From Asterochloris sp. CNOR1 (Eukaryota; Chlorophyta; Trebouxiophyceae; Trebouxiales; Trebouxiaceae): 64,000 nucleotides of DNA. The stretch covers positions 248,001 through 312,000 of the forward strand of contig OZ017753.1 in assembly GCA_963969365.1 (NCBI GenBank), written 5' to 3'. A program made the translations under genes and the position numbers. The notes under the pieces were generated by a model. The model was not told where the DNA came from. It ran no database searches and worked only from the letters and a program-made list of their open reading frames with translations. Below, in pieces: positions 44,701 to 53,055 of this stretch. Within the stretch, counting starts at the first letter, position 1. Each line of letters begins with the position of its first letter.

Positions 44701-44961
44701 CTGCAGGTGCATATTAGGCACGTAGGGGACGTACAGGTGCGCACTGCAGATCCTGTCCTTCATGTCTGGAGCCTTCTGAACACTGCAGCTGAACATGCTG
44801 TACTGCGCTTGCAGTTCAAGGGAATCCCAAGCTCGAGTATAGTGCTGTCAATCTGCAGCGCCAGATTTTCGGCTCGCACTTTCCCCGTGGAGATGCCATC
44901 AGCAAAGGCCACCCTGGTTGCGCCAGGCCAGGGCTTGTCCTTTGTCATAATGCTTCTGTGA
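35742..44961 (+). CDS. LRR receptor with transmembrane helix and two class III nucleotidyl cyclase domains
   Basis: Thirty-six exons join in phase (first 35742-36065, last 44789-44961); with the likely extra exon 40584-40763 the product is 1,417 aa, without it 1,357. A signal peptide (MPVHKAAVAALCLAISASLV) leads to an LRR N-cap (WYSSTGW, CSWFGITCC) and about twelve LTGTIP-type repeats from 36303 to 38096. Then come a cysteine cap (SCTCDIGY) and one membrane helix (LLAAAIPPLTLLLLGLAVLL, 38570-38630). The first cyclase domain (38851-41427) starts NATLVATDVEGSTALWEWN and has EGDAFLMAFHEP, so both metal aspartates are present; it ends VFHDLPEPKQLFQILVPGLE. The second (41613-43441) starts VTIVFCSLDGLKIMK and has QESEGTFMLVFE, where the aspartates are missing, yet keeps GPRVKMGLYQGVPD and FGTLVNRAARH. 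This suggests a sensor that makes cAMP or cGMP inside the cell. The C-terminal 300 residues have no known domain. Introns after 36390 and 39006 are GC-AG. Confidence 0.85.
37267..37280 (+). other. 14-nt microexon in the LRR ectodomain
   Basis: Between a GTGCAG acceptor and a GTCCGT donor. It is needed to pass from phase 1 (exon ending 37190) to phase 0 (exon starting 37403) and adds GNIE. Without it the frame is lost, which supports it. Confidence 0.65.
40584..40763 (+). other. Probable 180-nt linker exon with duplicated Ser-rich motif
   Basis: Starts after CAACAG, ends before GTAGGC, phase 2 at both ends, so it fits between exons ending 40304 and starting 40890. It encodes two copies of FSHKQ-x-R-x-SS-x-DQ (SFSHKQHRPSSFDQ, SFSHKQRRGSSIDQ) and then RRESISDQ. 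No domain known. Confidence 0.6.
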
Positions 44962-45226
44962 TGCAACACAGAGACAAATTCCTAGGCGCTGTGCCCCCCT
45001 GTCTTTCTGTTTGCGAATGTGCCAGGCTGCTGAGCTGCAGCCAACTGGAGGGCTTGTGCCTCTCATGAGTGACTCTGCAGCTGGCATGCTGGGTGCAGCA
45101 CCCTGATAACCTTTTCATAGATTCCAGGGGCCCTGACAAGTCATGCTGATCAACCCTGCTTGAATAATTGATTTGACTGCATCAGGTGTCAGGTTGGCTG
45201 TCTAGGTTCCCGGCAATGGTGTATCG
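44962..45226. other. Spacer between LRR-cyclase and GH43
   Basis: Tandem-oriented genes about 265 bases apart. Nothing distinct inside; it must hold the poly(A) site of one and the promoter of the other. Confidence 0.5.
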
Positions 45227-48200
45227 ATGGTCATCCAGCATGTAGGCAGGCATCACAAGGGACAGCGATTGAGAGATCACGTGAAGAGGCCTTACCTTTT
45301 GACTGTTGTCTTGGCGCTCAGCAGCATCTGGGCACTGATCAGTGTCATAAGGGCAGTTCGATTGTGGTCAAGAGGACAGCAGCAACCGGCACAGCAATTC
45401 AGTGCCCTGCCAGGTGCAATCCTGACATCTGCATTGTATAGCATGCAGCATTCGACATTGCCATCTGCAGCATCTGACAGACTCAGCCCAATCCAGGTGA
45501 CAGCTTTGAACCTGGAAAGGTGTGGCTGGATACAGATGGAGATTTGATCCAGGTACAATGTCGCTCAGACGCCCCTCATTAGTGCCTGGCAGCCTGTGCA
45601 CGTGACATTAGCCTCGATGCATTACTGGCACAGCAACTAGTGCTCAGCCCTGGCTGGAGAGGCAGCCGGCAGCATCCAGCCTGGGTTCAGCGGCTGCTAG
45701 CACTTCTTTGTAGCCCTGCAGGCTCACGGGGGCGGCGTCCTTCTGCATGAGGGGCTCTACTACTGGTATGGTGAGTCTCTGCCAGCACGACTGTGCTCAA
45801 TGCAAGGCAGGGTTGGATATGCAGGCACCGAGTGGCAGCTGGCAGGCCTGCGGCAAAGGGCAAGCTGCTTTGTGGCAGTTCTCGGGCCTGCTGGGATTTT
45901 TAGCCGACTTATAGCGGCTGGCAGGCCTGCTTTGGTGTCTTGCAGCAGCTTTGAGGCCTGCTGGGAGTTCAGTTGCGTCCAGGACACCAAAGTCCTTGAT
46001 TGGAAAGGCTGACCGGGCTGAACGTGCACTTGACCATTGAAGGATGACCAACATGACATGTGGGTGGTCTCATGTGCAGGCGAGAACAGAGGAGGCAAGA
46101 CTTACACTCCTTGGGTGCCCGGGTGAGCGCCCGCTTCTCCCGATCTGTCCAGTTTGTTGCTGGGAAGGGGACTTGCCCACACGCATGTGCAATGACATCA
46201 GCTTGCATGCGCTTGCTGCCCAATGCCTGGCCATGGGTGACTCAAAGTGCAGCAAGCAGCTGCATCGTATGCATGTACGGGCAAGGCACTTCTGTACCAA
46301 GCAAGGACAAGAAAAGAACACAAGTGGCTACCAGAAAAAGCTTCCAAGCACTGGCTGCAGAAGAGATCCAGGAACGCCGCAATCTTCTGCCACGGCAGTT
46401 GCCCACCAAGCAGCTGCTCAATTTCTTATCTGGCTGCGTTGCCACAAGACCTATCTGCCATGCGGCTGTAATCTCTGTGTTGGCTGTACCTTCAAGCACC
46501 AGGCTATCTCATTGTTAGACTTTTGATGAGCAGGTACTCTACAGCCAGAGTGGACGTTATTGGCGTGAGCGTGTATGTCTCTCGTGACCTGCTGCACTGG
46601 CAGTATGGAGGTGCGCCCTGGCTTTATGCATGCCTGCCTTCTTTCGCAGCAAATCCTTGCAGTCTCTGCCGCCCTGCCCTGCCTCGCGACTTGGGGTCTG
46701 GCTGTGTCATCCTGCCTGGCTGCAAGCCTCGCAATAATCACATTATTGTCATGTAGCAGCCCACAGCTGGGGGCACATCATGCTCGAGAGAAGGGTCCCA
46801 CCTTGGCCTTGCCTCTCATCAAGGAGGCAGGCTGCATTAGACTGCAGATCAAAGGCAGCACCAACCTATGTTCCCACTTAGCTGCAGGCCTCATGGTCAA
46901 GGAACGGGTCCTGTCCTGAAGGCATGAGCTGCAGCAGCAGTGCGCGGCTCGAGGGCAGTACTGCTCTGTCTGGCTGCAGGCCTTGTGCTTCAATAGGGAT
47001 GCATTGTGACCTTGCCTGTCACCAGAGGAGCTGGCTCCAAGAGCGCAGATAAAAGCGGTGCTGACCTGTCGTCCTGCCTGGCTGCAGGCCTCAACTTCAA
47101 GAGAAGGTTTGATCATGACCTTGCCTCCCACGGCTACAGTGGAGTGAATTTCAAAGGACCAGTCACCCTGCCTGGCTGCAGGCCTTGTGCACAAGGGAGG
47201 TTGCCATTCTGGCTTTTACCTCCCACAGGAGGAGCACGCAGCTGCAGAGCACCGATGTGTAGCAGTGCCACTGTGTCACCCCACCTCGCTGCAGGCCTCG
47301 CACTCAAGGGAGGGTCTCATCCTGACCTGGCACCCAGCATGGTGCTGGAGCGCCCAAAAGTAATTCACCACGATGGCACTGGGAAGTTTGCCCTCTGGCT
47401 GCACATCGACAATGCTAATTATACCAAAGCCACTGCGGGCGTGGCTGTGGCAGACTCTCCCCTTGGCCCATTCACCTATCTGGGCAGCCTGCAGCCTTCT
47501 GGCCAAATGGCTCGTGACATCACTGTGTTCAAGGTGGGTTCTGATGTCAGGTGGTGTGTCAAGCTGCAGAGCCTGGCTGAAGGGTCTTGCTCCAAGCTTC
47601 TGGTGCTCCACATGCAGTGCTGTGCCCAGAGCACGGCTGCTGTCAATGTCTGCACACAGGGTTGAAGGTCCAGACAAGCTGCAGGGCTTAAGTGGCCTAC
47701 TACAAGCCTGCAAGCCTGCAAGCCTCCCGTCTGCAGTCCTGTGCCCAAAGCCTTTGTCAAGCCCTGCATGGACGGCCAGAAGCACTGTGGAGGTCTCTGA
47801 GCAGCAGGCAGGCTCTTACATGCATGCTCAAACCTGTGACTGGGTGGTGAGGCGGTCACTGTGCGTGAAGTGGTGTACTGCTGTGCCTGTGCAGGACACA
47901 GACGGCACTGCTTATATCATCTTTTCTTCTGAGGACAATAAAGTCATGCACATCCACCGCCTGGGTACGGTGAGCCATTGCTGTGTTGCATATGCAGTGT
48001 ATTTGCAAGCTGTGTATGTCAATAGATGCTCGTGCTTGGTGTCCTGCTTGTGCAAGCAGAGCTATACCTCTGTCAGGCTGCATCAAGCCCTGCAGGCAGC
48101 GCCTCTTGTGGGTGTTGAGCCCAGAGCCAATACAAACCAGTTTGCATGGCCAAGCCAGCATGCTGAAACCTCTGCAACCTCTGGCCTGGCTAGCCTCACG

Positions 48201-50061
48201 GCATGCTGACCTGATGTGACCATGGGGCCATGCACAACGCCGTCCTGTGCCCTGGCCTGCGGCAGGCACCTGGCATCAGAGCAAGCCTTGAGAGTGGAGA
48301 CCTGACACTCAAGCGCCTGAGCAGCTTGTTCTTTGCTGCAGGACTACCTCAGCATTGAAGGCACGTACAACAGGTGGGTCTGCCTGCACAGGTTGCTTTG
48401 CCCCTGAGGTTGGCACCTAAGTGGCGTGTTGTGGTGCCAGATGGTGCCTTCTGCTTTGCTGTGCCGAAAGCCGGTCAGGGTGCGAGACAGCTTGATTAGG
48501 CAGGTCAGCAAGACATGTGTGCCATGCGTCAAGAGGTAGCTGTGGAATAAGCTTTGCAAAGATTGCAGGAATGGGGTCTGGTGGCCTGAAGGAGTCTGTC
48601 TGGATGCACGACCCTGCTGCCATCAGCATCCCCTATGCCCCTGTGCCAACTGGTGCTGAAGCTGGCTGCCTGGATGCCTGACGCCCGACTGTGCAGCTGT
48701 CGTCAGTACCCACAGCGCCAGCCAGCCGGCCCTCATCTGGAGCGCTGCTTGGCACCTTGAGTGCACAGCAGTCGTCATGGGCAGCAGCCGTCTTGCTGAG
48801 ACCTGACCACTGCCTGCCTGTTTGCAGAGTGTTCATCCAGCAGAGCAGAGAGGCGCCCGCCATATTCAAGTACAAGCAGGTACGTGCTGCAAGGCTGCAC
48901 CAGAGATATCTTTGTTGTACATACAAGGCAAGAGCTGATCAAGCAGACCGCCCGTCAGAGCTGCACTCATGTTCCATGACCTTGCACCTTGCACCTTGCA
49001 GTGGCTCATTGTTGTCCCATGCTCCGTCTTCTGACCACAGACCTGTCTTGCCCTTGAAGGCTACAGATGTGGCTGGTGCCTGTGTTCCAGTCCTGATCTG
49101 CTCTGCTGGCCTGCTATTGGCGCCATGCCTAGAGCCCCAGCTCTCTGCTGACCTGCTTTGCTGGCTTGCAGTGGTGTCTCATGCCTGATATCCATGTCTC
49201 TGTTTGACCTGCTCGCTGGCCTGCAGCGGTACCTCATGCCTGATGCCCGTGTCTCACTGAACACCTGCTTTGCTGGCTTGCAGTGGTATCTCATGGCCAC
49301 CTCTGGCTGCACTGGCTGGGAGCCCAACGCCCTGGAGGTGTTTTGGGCAGAGTGAGCTGCCCAGTGCTGCACCAATTCCTGCTTTATCTCGTACTGCCTC
49401 CTCATACAGCCACAGGGCAACAATGCTGCCGCTGGTCCAGCCTCCACCCGTAGCACCCTTGCAGCTCGCCGCTCAGTGCTAGATTCTGCATGAGGGCTTG
49501 CCCCGAGAGGTATCTTATCATCAGGCCTCTATGCTCTGGTGCCGTGACCCACATGCTGCTCTGCATGGTCTGACGGCTGCCAGTGCAAACTGCAGCCACC
49601 CCATGAGTTCCTGGCACAGCCTGGGCAACCCATGTCAAGGCCACTCCAGCATAGATGCAGCCTACACCTTCTGGTCCCAGCCCGCCTTTGTCCTGCCGAT
49701 TGCTTTCCACCCAGGGCAGTACATTTTCATGGCGGACAGATGGCAGCCCACCAACCTAGCTGAGTCCAGGTGTGCAGCACAAAGATGCTTGAGGTGTTCC
49801 AGCAGATATTGACGCTGACTATTGTGGTATTCCCCTTGGCTGAAAACGCCACTGAGCAGATTGTTCTCCTGATTTGCACAGCAGTCAGAGTTGCCATGCA
49901 GGTATGTGTGGCTCCCCATGTGGGTTGAAGACGCAGAGCCCCAGTCCCAAGGAGGAAAATTATCCTCACCTGTCATCGTCACCATTCGATGGGAGGATGC
50001 CTGGCAGCTGAAAGACCTTGCTGACGATGATGCTCAGTCTCACAATGCCTTGAGACAGTAA
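45227..50061 (+). CDS. Type II membrane GH43 glycosidase, like plant Golgi exo-beta-1,3-galactosidase
   Basis: Twelve exons join in phase to 403 aa: 45227-45413, 45497-45552, 45722-45770, 46080-46122, 46534-46610, 47295-47533, 47895-47969, 48342-48373, 48828-48879, 49284-49351, 49596-49769, 49902-50061. A short basic N-tail precedes one membrane helix (YLLTVVLALSSIWALISVIR). The catalytic propeller matches Arabidopsis GH43A/B closely: VWLDTDGDLIQAHGGGVL, YYWYGENRGGKTY, ARVDVIGVSVYVSRDLLHW, MVLERPKVIHHDGTGKFALW, HIDNANYTKATAGVAVADSP, ARDITVFKDTDGTAYIIFSS, QQSREAPAIFKYKQWYLMAT, SGCTGWEPNA, QYIFMADRWQP. In plants these Golgi enzymes trim beta-1,3-galactan of arabinogalactan proteins; substrate here is inferred. 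TGTAA lies at 50218, 157 bases past the stop. The exon joint at 49351/49596 is phase-consistent but least conserved. Confidence 0.9.
46711..47294 (+). repeat. Five relic copies of the acceptor and start of GH43 exon 47295-47533
   Basis: The motif CCTGGCTGCAGGCCT recurs at about 46715, 46880, 46970, 47079 and 47171 before the true acceptor at 47292-47294; spacing is 90-165 bp. In the true reading phase, copies 4 and 5 still encode LNFKRRFDHDLAS and LVHKGGCHSGFYLP, against the real LALKGGSHPDLAPS. Copies 2 and 3 soon reach stops. Confidence 0.85.
49095..49283 (+). repeat. Three relic 55-bp copies before GH43 exon 49284-49351
   Basis: Units starting near 49095, 49149 and 49205 repeat ACCTGCTTTGCTGGCTTGCA followed by WCLM or RYLM codons. 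The true unit starts at 49262 and leads into WYLMATSG. Period is 54-57 bp. Confidence 0.9.
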
Positions 50062-50217
50062 GGGATGTGATGCCCGCAGCTTTATGTTTTTGTATCTGTG
50101 ACCAAGTGAGCATATATTTGAGGAACGTTCTGCCAGTCAACTGCACAGCCTTGGGCCTACCAGGCCAAAAGTGAATTGATGCACCCATGCCCAGCTCAAA
50201 GCACCAGTGTTGCTTGC

Positions 50218-50222
50218 TGTAA
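50218..50222 (+). terminator. Candidate TGTAA poly(A) signal of GH43
   Basis: TGTAA 157 bases past the GH43 stop, inside the 191-base gap to the convergent neighbour. Confidence 0.35.
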
Positions 50223-50252
50223 AAGTGCAGCCACTGTTGGACTCTGAGAAGA

Positions 50253-51431
50253 TCAGTCAAAACCAGTTGTGTGCAAGCATCTCCAGAGCAGGGGCACCAG
50301 CATGAGCCAGACAAAGCAGAAGCCTGAGACGCCTGAAGTTATGACCCTAAGGTGGGGAACGCTGACGGAAGCAGGGCGGGCGGGAACAATGTCCATCTGT
50401 GCAGCAAGGAAGACTCCAGGCAGGAATATGTCTCTGAGCATGCTGACAGGGGCCTGCAGCGCTGCTCTGTACAGTCTGCATGCCAGCGCCACCCCAGAGG
50501 CCAGCCCGATGTACTGCAGGCTCGAGCCCCACAGCTGCAGCCCCTCTGCGCAGACTCGAGCTGCGGGAAGGGCAACGGAGCTGAGCCCTGCAAGGGCTGC
50601 ATCCCTCCAGTGCAGCGGGGGCAGGCGTAGCAGCAACTGGCAGGCCAGCAGGGCAGCAGCCCACATGGCCGAGTTCCTCAGCATGAGCAGGCTGCATAGC
50701 TCGGCCGGCCGCCGCTGCAGCGCAGCCTGCTGGGCGCAGCGGTGGGCTACCTGGGCCGCAGCTGGCAGCAGGAGGGTCCAGAGCAGCGGCAGCCTCCTCT
50801 GCTTGGCCGCTGCTGCTGCAGCCATGGCAGCGAGCCAGGCGAACAGCACTGGGGCACCTGCCGCAGCCTTGCACAGCAGCTGGGCTGCCTGCTGTAAAGT
50901 GGAGCCCTCAGCGCCTGTGCGGGCTGAGGTCTGCTGGCGCGGCCAGCGCGGCGCACGCTGCCTGCTCTGTTGGCTCAATGGCGCTGCTTTGCCGCGAGAC
51001 AGTTTTGGAGTTCGCGGCACCCGGCGCCTGCTTGCAGGCGAACCAACAGGAGCAGGCTGCACGCTGCTGTCGTCTGCAGGCAGATCAGCTCCCACCTGCT
51101 GCTCAGCTGCTGCATCGCCCTGCTCCGCTGCTGCATCGCCCTGCTCCGTGCTCCCAGCTGCAGAGCTTCTCAGGGAGGCGCTGACCGAGTCCATCTGTGC
51201 CATGAAATCCTGGAGGCCTGCGCCCAGCGGTGATCTACAGGAAGGGGCTAGCACTATCAAATGTGGCTTTTCAGTGCAGCTTCTGGCCTGAGAGGGCTTC
51301 ATGGCCCTTGCCTGCCATGCTTCATGCTCTGTGACTCCTCCTCCTGCTCTGACTGGGAACCTTTGGCTCTCCTGAGGCGTCTGCGCTGCAGCATCACCGT
51401 CTAGTGGTGTCGTTTCTTTTTGCTTCGCCAT
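50253..51431 (-). CDS. Intronless multi-pass membrane protein, function unknown
   Basis: A single open frame of 392 codons from ATG to stop, unusual beside intron-rich neighbours. Residues 1-185 are low-complexity and hydrophilic, with a small tandem repeat EQGDAAAEQGDAAAEQ and basic patches (SRRRVPRTPKLSRGK). From about residue 190 on there are several hydrophobic helices, for example VLFAWLAAMAAAAAA, LLWTLLLPAAAQVA, MWAAALLACQLLLRL, and a last one GFCFVWLMLVPLLW at the C-terminus. I count five or six possible membrane spans. No motif was recognised. A short GC-AG intron in the N-terminal third is conceivable but does not keep phase. The complementary strand also has a long frame (50269-51291), but it lacks sensible composition. 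The 11-base A-tract just upstream of the ATG lies in the 5' flank. Confidence 0.6.
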   Translation of the reverse strand: MAKQKETTPLDGDAAAQTPQESQRFPVRAGGGVTEHEAWQARAMKPSQARSCTEKPHLIVLAPSCRSPLGAGLQDFMAQMDSVSASLRSSAAGSTEQGDAAAEQGDAAAEQQVGADLPADDSSVQPAPVGSPASRRRVPRTPKLSRGKAAPLSQQSRQRAPRWPRQQTSARTGAEGSTLQQAAQLLCKAAAGAPVLFAWLAAMAAAAAAKQRRLPLLWTLLLPAAAQVAHRCAQQAALQRRPAELCSLLMLRNSAMWAAALLACQLLLRLPPLHWRDAALAGLSSVALPAARVCAEGLQLWGSSLQYIGLASGVALACRLYRAALQAPVSMLRDIFLPGVFLAAQMDIVPARPASVSVPHLRVITSGVSGFCFVWLMLVPLLWRCLHTTGFD

Positions 51432-53055
51432 TGACCGAAGTTTGACCGGCCCTGCCGGGCAAAAAAAAAAAGAGCTTGTGTTGGTGCTCTCTGCCTCCCT
51501 CGCCAGTCCCCCTTGTAGCTCTTCTGAATATTGTTGGAGCCTGAGGAGTCCTCAGGTCCAGGCAGACGGCCAATTGCCGCTGCCGCAGTCCAGGAAGCGC
51601 AGTCCCATGTAACTGTGTCTCTCTAGTACCCGCAACATGTGCCCCACAAGATTAACAGTTTGGTGTGAATGACTTCAGGGGCCTGCAGTCTGGCGCAAGG
51701 ATGCCAGTGCTGACAATATCATCCTCGTGAAAAAGAGGAACACACAATGATTGCTCCTGCTGTACCAACCCATTGCAAGCAGCTGTTTGAGCAATGTCAG
51801 TAAGCAGAACTGCATGGCATGCATGTGCCAAATGATAGCATGCCCAGCACTCTGTTGAGCCTGCGGTGCGGCTTGCTAGGCACTGCTGCAGGCAGAAGTC
51901 ATCCATCCGCACAGGACAGGCAGGTGCAGTGCTACTGTGGTTTGTTGGAGTTAAAGGCAAGGTAGACATGTATGTTCAGACAACCAGCAAGAGGTGCAGC
52001 TGCAAGCATGTCAGGCCTTGCCCAGCAGAGTCACAACACTTGCAGCAAGGAAGACATGCGCATGCAAGAAAGACGGCTGGCAGGGCACAGGCGCAGCCAT
52101 TCCCACGAGACCAGTGCGCCAAGTGAGGCTCAGCTGGGCAGCAGACTGGGCGCCGCTTGTCCCCAGCTGCACCTCACTGACCACTGATACTGCCACAACC
52201 TCAACTGCTGGGCAGTGCAGTTGACAAGAGGAACGACAGAAATGTAGTTTAGACAGCCGTCATGCATGAAGTTTGTCAGGACATCGTGTATGTATACCCC
52301 AGGTCCCTGAGCTCCTGTCATGGCTCTTGTTGTGATAACAGCAGTCTGCTTCGAGGGCATTCATGTGAAGCTTTAGTTTGGCTTGCCACAAGGGACAACA
52401 CTTCATGTCTGTCAGAGAAGGGTAATTCGTGGCTAAGGGGTCGACTTGAAGCAAAGCAAGATTGTTGGAGCAGGGGCCAGCAGCAGCATGAGTAAAGGGG
52501 CCAGAACTGTCTTGTCAGTTGAAGCCAGATCATGAGGAGTCTCTGGCATGGGAGGTCGGTGTCTACCTTGGGAGATACAGGGAAAGAGTGGGGGGCACGT
52601 TGTTCTCCCAAGCAATGTACCCTGAATTCAGGCTGATACATGCGTGGGGTGCGCATTCCAGGATGAGTCAGAGGTGCCATCTCAGCAGTGATTAAGTTTG
52701 GGGTGCCCATGGCAGGCGAGCAGCCTGGCCAGAAGTCCATTCTCTAAAAGTCTAAGCAATGTCTGGAACCCTATGCAGACAAAGGAGCTGCCCACCTTAC
52801 AGCCTGCTCTGATCTGTGCGCTGTGTGGCAAAAACCCTTGGCAGAGTACTGAGGCAGGGTCTGTACGTCCCCTGCCTTATGCTGGTCCTGCTTTTAAGAC
52901 TGCAACTGCCTATTGTTGCCTGTGACTCTGGAGCTGAGGGTGTTTGGCCCACCACATATTGGGGCGTAAACAGCTCACCACCTCAGAGGGCACATTGGGG
53001 GCTCTGTCCAGGTACTCCCTGGGTTTCAGGGGTGTCCTTCCACAACTCCAACCCC
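51432..53055. other. 1.6-kb gap without a supported gene
   Basis: Between the start of the membrane-protein gene and the stop of the F-box/LRR gene, both minus strand. It contains a run of 11 A (51463-51473), mixed short frames on both strands, and at about 52930-53010 a decayed tandem copy of the last F-box/LRR exon end (compare 53068-53150). A TTACA (TGTAA on the minus strand) near 52796 may serve as poly(A) signal for the LRR gene. Confidence 0.55.

Noticed and set aside
44760-44969. Minus-strand frame with its own ATG (MTKDKPWPGATRVAFAD)
   Set aside because: The plus strand gives a phase-consistent final exon of the cyclase gene ending at 44961, and no neighbouring minus exons were found.
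50269-51291. 340-codon plus-strand frame opposite the membrane protein
   Set aside because: Ser/Ala/Cys-rich antisense shadow; the minus frame has a sensible soluble-then-helical layout and a clean ATG.
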